64,000 bases of DNA from an uncultured Clostridia bacterium. GTDB lineage: Bacteria > Bacillota > Clostridia > Christensenellales > CAG-917. Below the pieces are notes generated by a model, which worked only from the letters and a program-made list of their open reading frames with translations, did not search any database and was not told the DNA's origin. The DNA is taken from positions 85,136 to 149,135 of the forward strand of contig CANQBO010000001.1 of the NCBI GenBank assembly GCA_947589475.1, read 5' to 3'. Positions 1 to 9,765 of this stretch are shown piece after piece; the stretch's first letter is position 1; every line of letters starts with the position of its first letter. Position numbers and translations under genes: made by a program.

Positions 1-2
1 CT

Positions 3-3000
3 ATGGAGCTAGAAGATCTCGGCGATGAAGGTATGGATTCTGAAACGTACGCGAGATTAGAAAAGCAAATGAGAGCCGTCGGAGTGTCTATCACCGACGC
101 TAACGGCGAACTCCGCTCCACATATGATATTTTGCAAGATTTGTCTGGCGAGTGGGAAAACTTATCCACTACTGAAAGAGCTGCCATCGCTGAAATGATG
201 GCTGGTACAAGACAGCAAAATATATTCTACAGCATAATGCAGAACTGGAAAGACGCTGAGGCGATTGTTCAAAATGCCTCGATGGGTATAGGCAGTTTGC
301 AAGCGGCGCAAGAGAAGTATCTTGACTCGATTGAGGGACGCACCGCCCAGCTTAAGGCGGCATGGGAAGGTTTCTCACAAACAATTTTAAGTAGTGATTT
401 AGTTAAAGTTATTATGCAAACTCTAACTTGGATTGTTAGGGCATTAGATACAGTAGTCGAACACGTTGGTGGATTGCCGGTGTTACTTACCACGGTTGGT
501 GCCATTATAATGGTACTACTGCCTAAATTGATTCAATACCTACAAAGTTTAAAAGCTAATATACAGCAGATTCAAAAGACGGGTATAATTATGTTTGTCA
601 CTACTTTAACTACCGTGGTGTTTGGATTATTAAATACTATCGGCGGGGAAGGTGGGCAAATTGCTACAATAGTTATAGGTACCGTCATTGCTATTGTAGC
701 CGCAGTTTTAGCCGGGATAAAAGCTGTTGAAACAGGCATTATGTCTAACGGTATATTGGCTGCGATTTCCCTTATTTTGTCTTTGATAATTGCGATTGGT
801 ACTGCTATTGCCAAGTTGGTCAAAAAGAATAAAAATCAACTTAAAGACGCATATGACGAGTCTTTGAAAAATTTGCAAGATACCCGTAAAGAAATTGCCA
901 ACTTAGAAGATCAGTTAGACGAAATTAACAAAAGAATAAAAGAGATAAATAACCAAGGCGGCTTAACGTTAACTGACGCGAATGAACTGAAGAATCTCGA
1001 ACAGCAACGTATGGCTATCGAAAGGCAGTTGCAAACCCAAAAAGAAATGGAGAAGGAGCAACAGCGAGAGTTTAGTAAGAATATGATTAACTCGTTCGGG
1101 TCTAAACGTGCTGAGTCTATATACACCGCTTATGAAGGTTATCACGGTGAGTGGTGGGAACATCTCTTGGCATTTATGTTCACTCCTCTCGGGATAGGTT
1201 TAGCCGGGACATTGGGCGCACAGGCAGATGGAAGAAGAGATTTTGGTGTTGGCGATATTCTCGAGCAATGGGAAACAGCGACCGATGAAATGAAAGAGGC
1301 GGCAGCCTCACAAATGCAAGAGCTTTATAGTGTATTAGCCCCCGAAGGTGAGTTGCCCGAATATTATTTCCCTGACCTTGACGGACAGCTGGAAGATTGG
1401 CAGCGTGAAAGCAATGCTGTATTAGATGATTTCTACGATTTACAAGACAAGTGGCTGAAAGGGCAAGGAGAATTTGATACTTTATTTACTACTGTTTGGA
1501 GTAGGGGTAAATATGCTGATGCAATCTCAAAACTCAAAGAGATAGCCGACGGAAAAGAATTTACAGATGCGGCTTTTGACAAAGAACTTCAAGATGCGAT
1601 AGCAAATAACACCGATGGTATAAAAACATTCTTAGAGTACTTAGAGGAACTCGAATTATTTTCGTTCGATAACCTAGACCAATTAAAATGGCAACTCTTA
1701 GGAATTGACGCCGCATTTGCACAATCCATTGAAGCAAAATCACTTATAAGCATTTTTGAGGAGCTTGAAGGTTCTTATAATGCTCTGGTAGATGCGATGG
1801 ACGAGATGAATGAGCGAGGATACTTAAGTGCCGAGACTGTTAAATCTTTGTGTAATGAATATCCCGAACTTAACAAGTATCTAGTACAAACAGCTGAAGG
1901 GTATAAGCTAGCAGAGAATGCATTACAAGATTTTCTCACAGCTCATCAACAGGAATATACGACGGACCTTATCAATGCCACAGCGGCTTATAATAAGAAA
2001 CTCACCGAATATGATGAGAAGGTCAGCGGGGGAAGCGTAACTCAAGAGGACTATCAAGAATTAGAAAAGCAAAAAGCTATATTAGAAACAGCCATTGAAA
2101 ACGCAGATAAATTTCTCGCAGTTAAAGAGACCTTAGAGCGCACACAATTAGTTGATACATACACCGATATACTAGAGAAGCAAAATGAAGCGCTAGAGAA
2201 GCAAAGGGATGAATATGAGGCTCTTTGTGGTTTGCGTAAAGATTTGTTGTCTACATATCAAGAGGAATTAGATTATCAAAAGGAGCTTAATAAAAAGCAG
2301 CAGAATGTAGCTGATCTTAGAGCACAACTTGCACTTGCTCAGCTTGATAATTCCGCCTCAGGTCAAGCTCGTGCTAGAGAGTTGGAGTCTCAATTGAATG
2401 AAGCAGAAGATGAACTAGATGAATACACTCTTGACCATGCAATTGAAGATATTCAAGCATCAATTGATAGTGAAATGGATGAATATAAAAACTTCATCCA
2501 AACCAAGCTTGATGAAATCAAGACAGCAATCGAGAATATTAAGTTGCTTACTAATGATGATATTCGTGGCAAAATAGAGAGTAATGGCGAAAACTCGCCC
2601 CCTACAAGTACTGGGGGTGAGTCATTTAACTCAGGATATAAAAGCGCTGTTGAGGCGGCGGGGCAGTCAAGAGAGCAGCCGAGTACCCCATCACAGGGAC
2701 ACGGAACCGATACGCAAAATATAGATTGGAACAAAATTAGTGTGAAATCAAAGTTCGGGGATAGTTATGCACTTGGACAAAATATTGTTGTAACTTATGG
2801 CGGGAAAGAATATGAAGTTGAGTGCGAAAGATACGCTAATAGCAAGGAGCGTCAGCACGCTAAAAACATACCAGAGGGGCAAGTAGGACTTGTTGGTAGT
2901 TCAATGTTTTTGCGTAAAAAGATTGCAGGACTTTACTATAATATAAAACTTGGGAAGACGGAAAATGGAAACGCCGCAAATTATGGCACTCTATACCAGT

Positions 3001-3344
3001 TATTAGCTTCCCACGGCAAGACATATCATACTGGTGGGTTTGTAGGCGACTATATATCACTACGTAATAATGAGGAGTTTGCAAAACTGTTAAAGGGTGA
3101 ATTTGTGAGCACTCCGAGACAAATGGATGACTTCATGCGAAAGACCTTACCCACTATGATGGCGAGAGCTGTGGGAAACAGTGCGACAATAAATAACAAC
3201 TCTCCGCTAGTAGAAATAAAATGCGGAAGCGTTGATAACGATACATTGCCCAAGCTCAAAACCCTCGTGGACGAGGCTGTCAAAAAAATAGAAGAAGATA
3301 TGGATAGCGCTCTCCATAGAGTAGGGTATAAGAAAAAGTTTTAA
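3..3344 (+). CDS. Phage tail tape measure protein, 5'-truncated
   Basis: This is the C-terminal 1,113 residues or so of a tape measure protein, which sets tail length and fills the tail tube. The reading frame is open from the first bases, so the true start lies outside the window. The N-terminal part resembles the TP901-type tape measure core (LSTTERAAIAEMMAGTRQQN). Four hydrophobic segments lie near residues 155-275. Coiled coil rich in E, K and Q covers about 280-360 and 690-840. It comes directly before the distal tail protein, the usual order in siphoviruses. The family call is firm; the domain borders are approximate. Confidence 0.88.
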   Translation: MELEDLGDEGMDSETYARLEKQMRAVGVSITDANGELRSTYDILQDLSGEWENLSTTERAAIAEMMAGTRQQNIFYSIMQNWKDAEAIVQNASMGIGSLQAAQEKYLDSIEGRTAQLKAAWEGFSQTILSSDLVKVIMQTLTWIVRALDTVVEHVGGLPVLLTTVGAIIMVLLPKLIQYLQSLKANIQQIQKTGIIMFVTTLTTVVFGLLNTIGGEGGQIATIVIGTVIAIVAAVLAGIKAVETGIMSNGILAAISLILSLIIAIGTAIAKLVKKNKNQLKDAYDESLKNLQDTRKEIANLEDQLDEINKRIKEINNQGGLTLTDANELKNLEQQRMAIERQLQTQKEMEKEQQREFSKNMINSFGSKRAESIYTAYEGYHGEWWEHLLAFMFTPLGIGLAGTLGAQADGRRDFGVGDILEQWETATDEMKEAAASQMQELYSVLAPEGELPEYYFPDLDGQLEDWQRESNAVLDDFYDLQDKWLKGQGEFDTLFTTVWSRGKYADAISKLKEIADGKEFTDAAFDKELQDAIANNTDGIKTFLEYLEELELFSFDNLDQLKWQLLGIDAAFAQSIEAKSLISIFEELEGSYNALVDAMDEMNERGYLSAETVKSLCNEYPELNKYLVQTAEGYKLAENALQDFLTAHQQEYTTDLINATAAYNKKLTEYDEKVSGGSVTQEDYQELEKQKAILETAIENADKFLAVKETLERTQLVDTYTDILEKQNEALEKQRDEYEALCGLRKDLLSTYQEELDYQKELNKKQQNVADLRAQLALAQLDNSASGQARARELESQLNEAEDELDEYTLDHAIEDIQASIDSEMDEYKNFIQTKLDEIKTAIENIKLLTNDDIRGKIESNGENSPPTSTGGESFNSGYKSAVEAAGQSREQPSTPSQGHGTDTQNIDWNKISVKSKFGDSYALGQNIVVTYGGKEYEVECERYANSKERQHAKNIPEGQVGLVGSSMFLRKKIAGLYYNIKLGKTENGNAANYGTLYQLLASHGKTYHTGGFVGDYISLRNNEEFAKLLKGEFVSTPRQMDDFMRKTLPTMMARAVGNSATINNNSPLVEIKCGSVDNDTLPKLKTLVDEAVKKIEEDMDSALHRVGYKKKF

Positions 3345-3390
3345 GATAGGGCAGGCTGTTAAGTCTGCCCCATTCTAACTAGGAGGATGA

Positions 3391-4167
3391 ATGTTTACAG
3401 CAACAGAGTTTATATATGACGGTATACACTCTGGAACCTATGGATTAGAAATATCAGGGTTTGATGACAGCGCGATGGAAGAGGCTCCTTATGTTGCGCA
3501 AACAATCAACACAACTAAGGCGGCAAAATCTAATAAGTTTTTTTATTTGGACGCAAGTTTAGATAGTCCGCCAACTTATGAGTTTAGCGTTGTAAGCAGA
3601 GTGCCGATTCATAAAACCACACTACGCGATATTTTGAAATGGTTTGACCCGCAAAAAGGGTTCAGAGAGTTAACAATTTTACAACCGTCCTATGACGATG
3701 CTATATATAAATGCATTTTTTCGGTTACAAGTATCATATATCATTGTGGCTATTGTGTTGGATTAAATGTTTCAGCGACATTTGATTCTCCTTATCAATA
3801 TGGCACACCGATAAAGACAACAATAACGTGTGATGGAACCGTAAAAATTATTTCAATTTTTAATAACTCCGATAATATCAATGAGTACGTATATCCACAA
3901 GTCGAGTTTACAACCACCGACGGTACGATTACCATTATAAACACATCGGACAATGAAACACGGGAGTTCAAATTTGAGGGACTCAATCATAATGCGACAT
4001 ACAAAGTGGATAATGAGTTAAAAGAAATCACTGGTGAAGGTAGTAATTTACTATCAAAATTCTCTAAAAAGTGGTTAAGATTGCGCAAAGGAGAAAATAA
4101 ATTAAAAATAACTCTTAATGGCACTATAACTATTATTTGTCCACAATATATAAAAATAAGTTTTTAA
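3391..4167 (+). CDS. Distal tail protein (Dit-like, phage tail family)
   Basis: This 258-residue protein is probably the distal tail (Dit) hub that joins the tail tube to the baseplate. It begins with the typical N-terminal pattern of that family (FIYDGIHSGTYGLEISGFDD) and has a central region with SYDDAIYKCIFSVTSI, as expected for the tube-like ring domain followed by a beta-rich C-terminal domain. The start has a strong AGGAGGATGA ribosome site. It lies between the tape measure gene and the tail spike, which is the standard place. Recognition rests on context and overall pattern. Confidence 0.8.
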   Translation: MFTATEFIYDGIHSGTYGLEISGFDDSAMEEAPYVAQTINTTKAAKSNKFFYLDASLDSPPTYEFSVVSRVPIHKTTLRDILKWFDPQKGFRELTILQPSYDDAIYKCIFSVTSIIYHCGYCVGLNVSATFDSPYQYGTPIKTTITCDGTVKIISIFNNSDNINEYVYPQVEFTTTDGTITIINTSDNETREFKFEGLNHNATYKVDNELKEITGEGSNLLSKFSKKWLRLRKGENKLKITLNGTITIICPQYIKISF

Positions 4168-4184
4168 TATAAAGGGAGGTAAAT

Positions 4185-7100
4185 ATGAGAAGTAGTTTTG
4201 ATTGCTATAAGAAAATCGAAAGTCCCGACATGTATTTATGTAATCCTGACCAAAGATTTTTGTGCGCCCTTATAGGGCAAGACAGATTATTTACGTCGCG
4301 GTTTAATGATTTATCAGAACTATCTTTTACCGTTCCCAAAATCAAAGGCGCGGGAAATAGTTATAAATTAGTTAAAACTAAGAGACTTGTCTTTGTAGAT
4401 AACATTGGATGGTTCCAAATAACCGCAGTTACAGAGACGGTCGAGGGGGATAGGAAAACTAAAAGTGTAACGGCAAAATCCCATCAAGTGGTATTTGCTG
4501 ACCGCGGTTTTGTTACCGAAGAAAGGGTCTATATGTTCTACAACCCTAATGATCCTACGGATGAAAAGTATGATAGTAATAATAAATCTGCAATGCCGTC
4601 CGTTGTGGGTCAGTTATACAGGCAGCTTGGGATAAAGGTTGCCTTAAGCGTAGGTGACATTGAACCTACGCAGGATATGAAGGACTGGACTATTATTTAC
4701 ATTGATCCGGTCTTACAATTTCGTGCTAAAAACTATGCTAAAATGTATGAGGCAGTAGAGGGGGCAAATAATGTATGCCGAAGTTTTACTGCGAGTACAG
4801 ACACCAATGGATATGATTTTATGGTCAACCAAGTGGAGCAAGCGTTTGAGGTGGTGTTTGAGTTTAATTATCTCTACCACACTATTAAGATTAAAACGCT
4901 TGAAAATATAACAAAGCCCACAAATATCTATCTGGCATTTGATAATGTTATGAACAAACTTGACATACAGGAAAATGCAGATGAGATAGTGACCGTTATG
5001 AGTTGCAATGGCGGCGACCTTGATATAAGGTCTGTCAACCCAATGGGAACAAATTATATAGTAGATTTTTCTTATTATAAGAAACACCAAGGTGATGACG
5101 GCACTGAATATCCTTGGATGTCAAAAGAGTTGATTGATGCTCTCGATGCTTGGGAGATAGAATTTGAACGTTGGCGTAAAGACGATTCTGGGCGCGTTGG
5201 ACATACAAAAGGATATAGCAAGCTTGTCGAAGAACTTCAGGAGCTATATACGCAAAAGGCACAGTCGGATGCAGATATTCAATATGCCAATCTGAAGCTT
5301 ATGGATATGCAGACGGCACGTGACAAATATTCAGACGGCGAGGACGCGACGCTCAATGGCTCAGGATTTATAACCGCGGAGTCTGTGGCGGTTGGCGCTA
5401 AAAGCTTACTTGAGAGATCCGGATTTCACACTGAACCGTTTACGGATGATATAAATATCGTAGGTCACACGGCGGGACCGAACGCAACAAAGGTTATAGA
5501 TGACGAGGCAACAAGCTCATATCACTATGAGTTTAAATTTGAGGATAACGGCACAAGTGGGACGCCTCGTTCGTTGATAGAAGCATACATAGACTCCGAA
5601 AAGGCGGAAGATAACGCTACCGTTCCTTTGTACTTTATGGACGAGGATAACAGAAGCTATCTCAAATTGACTGTAGCTGCCGAGGTGGGGGTAGTCAAGG
5701 ATGAAAACGGATTTGTTTCCGACAACGGAACCGTTGCGATTCGCGGCACTAGCTTTAACGTTTCAAGTACTAATGGTGTCTACACTATTGTACTACCCAA
5801 TGGACAGACTATTACAGCGACAGCCCCCGACTATTACTTCAACTATGACGGCACACGTTACAAAATTACGTGGGGAGCGGATAGCATCGTGACGGTTTAC
5901 TGTTACTATGTCAGTGGCTTTGACAGATATACCACGTGCGCGGAAACCAGAGGCAAAGACGGCGGATGGTATGACATATGGGCAGACCACATCAAGAATG
6001 ACTTGTCTCCGGTCGGCGACTCTCTTCAAAACAATATTGACGAGATAAAGCGGGAGATGGAGTACATCAGCGAGCAATGCAACATAGAGAAGTTCATTCA
6101 ACGTAAGGGACAGGCGCTATATGACGAATTGTCCACATATTGGATAGAGGGAAACTATTCTAATAATAACTTTGCCACATATGATGAAACCACAATGGCG
6201 GAGAGGATAGAGCTTGCGAATGAGCTTATGGAAGCCGCCAAAAAGGATTTGGCAAAGTCTGCGCAGCCGCAATATGAGCTGACTGTTGACGCCATAAACT
6301 TCATCAAGCTCATAGAGTTCAAGCCGTTTACAGACGAGCTGGAATTGGGCAGGCAAATTACTGTTGAAAAAGAGGACGGCGTCTGTTACTATCTCGCGTT
6401 GATGACGCTTGAATACGACCTCGACAAGAGCGACACATTCACGATGACTTTCTCAAGTGCGTCAAAACCGGGTGACACGGTGATGACATTTGCAGACCTC
6501 ATCAAAGAATCTTCGTCTGTGTCCAGAACTGTCTCGGCGAATTGGTCTAATCTTACGGATTACGCGAGGAACAAAGAGGGCATCACTGATTTGATAATGG
6601 CACCCTTGGACAGAACTCTGCGGGCGGCGCAAAACGATATGGTGAATCAACAATTCCTTGTTGACGATACCGGAATTTTGGGTAGGAAGTGGAGTGATGA
6701 CTCGCAAACCACTTTTGATGATGAACAAATCAGGATAATAAACAACACGTTGCTTTTCACGGACGACAATTGGGAGACGGCATCTCTCGCACTTGGCAAA
6801 ATACGCTACGGTGAGAATGGCGAAACGGCGTATGGACTTGCCGCGGATGTGCTGATAGGCAACTTACTATTCGGCAGCAAGATGAAAATCGCCAACCAAA
6901 ACGGCAACATAGCACTTGATGAGAACGGCATAACGGTGCGGGATTCCAAAGGAGTGGTTCACTTCAGAGTGACCCCAGAAGGCGACGTGACGATATACAA
7001 TTACGCTACGTCAGGGGATTTAGACGGAATAACCGAAACTCTCCAAGGGAAAATTCAAGAGAGCGCCGCGGGGTTGCGGAGCGAATTTACAACGACATTA

Positions 7101-8933
7101 ACTGAGGACTACACTTCCAAGGATGAACTCGGCGAGGCGCTTGCCGACTATTCAACGACAACGCAAATGCGGTCTGCAATTGAACAGAGCGCCGTGGGAA
7201 TAACAACATCGGTGAGTGAAACCTTAAAAAGCTATACGACCAAAGATGACCTCGACGACAAGCTCGATGACTATTCGACGACTACTGAAATGGAGACGGC
7301 AATCCAGCAAGTGGCGGGCAGCTTGACTGCTTACGCCAAGAAGACAGAGGGGGATGAGACATCCGCATTTGGTTATACGCTTGATAGCAATCAATTCTGC
7401 GTGTGGAAAGATAATAGCGATAATAAGATCTTATTATGTGATGAGAACGGTTTAATAGTTTCAGGGACGGTCAACGCGAGTAGCGGTAATATAGGCGGGC
7501 TATTATTAGAGCAAAAGACAGGTAATTTTATAAACACAACTGAACATACAAAGACAACTAAATTAACAATTACAATTCCGAGGGGTACTCCCGGATATGC
7601 GGTTGCTTATCCGCTTAATATATATACATATAGTGCCAATCAGGAGTTTGCTTTATCAGAACTTGGGTGCCCAGCAGGTGCGATTTTAGGTAAATTTGTT
7701 ATTAGCAATACATCCGCTACTAGTGCTACTACAAGCGGAGCATCAATCAATAGCATTAATACTAATACTAAAAGTATAGAACTTAATGCATGGATACAAA
7801 CTGGCGGAAAGGGAGGTAATTTAACCACAGATCAAGATGTATCTGTAGATGTTGAATTTACATATTATACTTTTAAACAAGAACAATCAACATATTCTAT
7901 TTTCCGCTCTAAAGACGATACATTTAATATTTGTACAGTCGGAGAATCGAGTTTATTAACCATCGTTGACACAAGAATATGTAGCGCTGATATAGAGAAA
8001 CTTGCTACCACCCATGCTACAGTGGGTTCGCTTATTTTAGAGGGAACAACATTAAAGTGCCAAGCTATGAGTATAAATTTTGGGGCAGGGGGAACAAGGA
8101 ATTTTGAAGTTTCTATTGACTTTGCAGGGACAACTATTATGATATATACAGATGGTCTTCTGCCTTTTGATATGATTTTCCCGATAAAATACATTGAAAA
8201 AGGAAGCACCAATTCTAAAACAACCTGTGTACTTATTAAACAAGGTACAAATATGGGGAAAGCGGAATTATCGCTTTTTAATGAGGTAGAAAACGCAACA
8301 TTTCTAGATGGCTCAAAGACCTATATTTTTCAAGCGGGGGATTATGATGGTAATGCTGACCAACAATTTGAAATCTCGGGTGGTCCACTAATATCTGATG
8401 GAATAAACAATTTAACATACAATTGTCGGGTTGGGAACGATCTAGGTACGTATGACAAAAGATGGAATACTTTATATGCCATCAATTTAGGTTCATCAAG
8501 AACCCTTTCTGCTGCCCAAAATAATGGGAGGATAAAAAATATTTATGCAGAAAATATTTATCTTCAAGGGACAGCTATTGATAGTTCTGATAGACAAATA
8601 AAAAATAGTATAAAATATTTATCATCTAGCTCGTCAAATTATGAGAAACTTTTTGATTGTCTTAAACCAGTATCTTTTAAATATAATGACGGGGTAAGTG
8701 GTAGAACACATTTAGGTATGATTGCACAAGATGTAAAATCTACTATGGATGAATTAGGAATAGACGGCAAGGATTTTGCCGCCTATTGTGCGTGGGTTGA
8801 TGAGGATGGTAATGAAACATGTGGACTTAGGTACGAGGAACTCATCCCACTTGCTATATTGGAAATACAAAGATTAAAATCACGTATTTGTGATTTACAG
8901 AATGCATTAAACAATATAAGCAAAGACCTATAA
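4185..8933 (+). CDS. Tail spike / tail endopeptidase-like protein with C-terminal S74 chaperone domain
   Basis: The 1,582-residue protein starts like prophage tail endopeptidase or minor structural proteins (residues about 1-400, hub domain) and is then beta-rich with coiled-coil repeats (TTTQMRSAIEQSAVGITTSV, near 990-1,045). The last ~120 residues match the intramolecular chaperone of endosialidase (peptidase S74): SSDRQIKNSIKYL, then GMIAQDV and YEELIPLAILEIQRL. In that family the domain trimerises the spike and cuts itself off at a serine before the SDR motif. Base composition turns AT-rich after about 7,380, within the gene, suggesting a mosaic receptor-binding end. A GGGAGG site precedes the start. 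Confidence 0.82.
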   Translation: MRSSFDCYKKIESPDMYLCNPDQRFLCALIGQDRLFTSRFNDLSELSFTVPKIKGAGNSYKLVKTKRLVFVDNIGWFQITAVTETVEGDRKTKSVTAKSHQVVFADRGFVTEERVYMFYNPNDPTDEKYDSNNKSAMPSVVGQLYRQLGIKVALSVGDIEPTQDMKDWTIIYIDPVLQFRAKNYAKMYEAVEGANNVCRSFTASTDTNGYDFMVNQVEQAFEVVFEFNYLYHTIKIKTLENITKPTNIYLAFDNVMNKLDIQENADEIVTVMSCNGGDLDIRSVNPMGTNYIVDFSYYKKHQGDDGTEYPWMSKELIDALDAWEIEFERWRKDDSGRVGHTKGYSKLVEELQELYTQKAQSDADIQYANLKLMDMQTARDKYSDGEDATLNGSGFITAESVAVGAKSLLERSGFHTEPFTDDINIVGHTAGPNATKVIDDEATSSYHYEFKFEDNGTSGTPRSLIEAYIDSEKAEDNATVPLYFMDEDNRSYLKLTVAAEVGVVKDENGFVSDNGTVAIRGTSFNVSSTNGVYTIVLPNGQTITATAPDYYFNYDGTRYKITWGADSIVTVYCYYVSGFDRYTTCAETRGKDGGWYDIWADHIKNDLSPVGDSLQNNIDEIKREMEYISEQCNIEKFIQRKGQALYDELSTYWIEGNYSNNNFATYDETTMAERIELANELMEAAKKDLAKSAQPQYELTVDAINFIKLIEFKPFTDELELGRQITVEKEDGVCYYLALMTLEYDLDKSDTFTMTFSSASKPGDTVMTFADLIKESSSVSRTVSANWSNLTDYARNKEGITDLIMAPLDRTLRAAQNDMVNQQFLVDDTGILGRKWSDDSQTTFDDEQIRIINNTLLFTDDNWETASLALGKIRYGENGETAYGLAADVLIGNLLFGSKMKIANQNGNIALDENGITVRDSKGVVHFRVTPEGDVTIYNYATSGDLDGITETLQGKIQESAAGLRSEFTTTLTEDYTSKDELGEALADYSTTTQMRSAIEQSAVGITTSVSETLKSYTTKDDLDDKLDDYSTTTEMETAIQQVAGSLTAYAKKTEGDETSAFGYTLDSNQFCVWKDNSDNKILLCDENGLIVSGTVNASSGNIGGLLLEQKTGNFINTTEHTKTTKLTITIPRGTPGYAVAYPLNIYTYSANQEFALSELGCPAGAILGKFVISNTSATSATTSGASINSINTNTKSIELNAWIQTGGKGGNLTTDQDVSVDVEFTYYTFKQEQSTYSIFRSKDDTFNICTVGESSLLTIVDTRICSADIEKLATTHATVGSLILEGTTLKCQAMSINFGAGGTRNFEVSIDFAGTTIMIYTDGLLPFDMIFPIKYIEKGSTNSKTTCVLIKQGTNMGKAELSLFNEVENATFLDGSKTYIFQAGDYDGNADQQFEISGGPLISDGINNLTYNCRVGNDLGTYDKRWNTLYAINLGSSRTLSAAQNNGRIKNIYAENIYLQGTAIDSSDRQIKNSIKYLSSSSSNYEKLFDCLKPVSFKYNDGVSGRTHLGMIAQDVKSTMDELGIDGKDFAAYCAWVDEDGNETCGLRYEELIPLAILEIQRLKSRICDLQNALNNISKDL

Positions 8934-9434
8934 TCATTCAGGATAGATTGTGACGAATCCTAGATAGTTGTCATATGTAACTCCAAAGGAGGTTTCGCCA
9001 TAAAAATATAAAGAATCTCCCGGGAATTGGGTCACATAAACTCGTATAACTGACAGCCCAATAAAAACGCGAAAGGACTTTAACGGAAAATTTGTAGGCA
9101 CAGAACCTTCAACCACAGCATGAACTTCAAAGGGATAATATTCTCCTTCGATAAGAGCGTCCTTCTCAATGAAGTTCTTTTTAACTAGTTGAGCCGATAA
9201 AGATGTAATGTGAATAATATAGTCCTTATCTTTATATGTCAGTTTATAATCAAATTCACATTCTGGGTAAATAGGTAATTCAGAGCCTATTTCCATTTTC
9301 TCTAATTGCGAATATGAGCAATAATATGAAACGGACTCTTCTTCAACAGAAGATTTATTATTATCACATCCGACAAACATAAACAAACAAAAACACAAAA
9401 CAATGCTTATCAAACCAATACTCAACTTTCTCAT
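8934..9434 (-). CDS. Prophage lipoprotein (moron candidate)
   Basis: A 166-residue reverse-strand protein with a lipoprotein signal peptide: basic start MRKL, hydrophobic core, and lipobox FVGC with Cys23 as the likely lipidated residue. The mature part has no motif I recognise. Its stop codon touches the stop of the tail spike gene with no spacing. It is read against the tail operon and is served by its own sigma-A promoter at 9,664-9,692, with an AGGAGG site before the start. This arrangement is typical of genes expressed from the dormant prophage. A role at the host surface, such as blocking other phages, is only inferred. Confidence 0.8.
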   Translation of the reverse strand: MRKLSIGLISIVLCFCLFMFVGCDNNKSSVEEESVSYYCSYSQLEKMEIGSELPIYPECEFDYKLTYKDKDYIIHITSLSAQLVKKNFIEKDALIEGEYYPFEVHAVVEGSVPTNFPLKSFRVFIGLSVIRVYVTQFPGDSLYFYGETSFGVTYDNYLGFVTIYPE

Positions 9435-9471
9435 TTGACTTCCTCCTAGTCTGCGATATTTTTTTGAATAA

Positions 9472-9495
9472 CGCCGATGTGGTTATACATCGGCG
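9472..9495 (-). other. Hairpin between small ORF and lipoprotein gene
   Basis: A perfect 9-bp stem (arms CGCCGATGT at 9,472-9,480 and its complement at 9,487-9,495) with a 6-base loop lies between the small ORF and the lipoprotein gene. Read on the - strand it is followed by TTATTC and then A-rich sequence, so it is not a classical terminator. It may attenuate transcription, protect mRNA, or set the ratio of the two products. Confidence 0.5.
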
Positions 9496-9505
9496 GTACC
9501 GAGAG

Positions 9506-9577
9506 TTAACGTCTGCGGACGCGGGTCGTGCTTGTGACACGAGTTGTTCCGCTAATGCGAATCTTAATAGTACGCAT
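9506..9577 (-). CDS. Small basic peptide, 23 residues
   Basis: This short reverse-strand ORF encodes a 23-residue peptide that starts MRTIKIRISG and ends in VRRR; seven arginines and one lysine make it strongly basic. A near-perfect AAGGAGG ribosome site lies 10 bases before the ATG. It is the main small ORF between the cassette promoter (9,664-9,692) and the lipoprotein gene, so the two would share a transcript. I recognise no family. The ribosome site supports real translation, but the peptide could also be a leader that controls the downstream gene. Confidence 0.55.
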   Translation of the reverse strand: MRTIKIRISGTTRVTSTTRVRRR

Positions 9578-9663
9578 AATATAAAATCCTCCTTAAGATG
9601 TATTCACCTTTGAAGTCCTTTATATCCTTTAAATCCTTTAACTCCACACATAAGTGCAAAGTG

Positions 9664-9692
9664 ATTATATCAAAAGACGAGGGGAAAGTCAA
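9664..9692 (-). promoter_or_regulatory. Sigma-A promoter of the lipoprotein cassette
   Basis: On the - strand, TTGACT (9,687-9,692) and TATAAT (9,664-9,669) are separated by exactly 17 bases. This is close to consensus and points toward the small ORF and the lipoprotein gene, independent of the late phage transcript. Confidence 0.8.
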
Positions 9693-9706
9693 TGTTTATA
9701 TATAGA

Positions 9707-9734
9707 GATGGCGCGCCCGATCGGGCGCGCCATC
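9707..9734. repeat. Perfect 28-bp palindrome
   Basis: A perfectly self-complementary GC-rich palindrome, each half being GATGGCGCGCCCGA, sits between the divergent lipoprotein promoter and the gene at 9,766. There is no loop and no T-run, so it is not a normal terminator. It could be a protein binding site, a cruciform, or a recombination relic. Confidence 0.6.
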
Positions 9735-9765
9735 AAGGAATTAAGGGAATAAAGGAGATAACAAA

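Noticed and set aside
9604-9651. CRISPR-like short repeats (AAAGGA every 9 bases)
   Set aside because: Repeats are far too short and closely spaced for a CRISPR array, and no cas genes are present.
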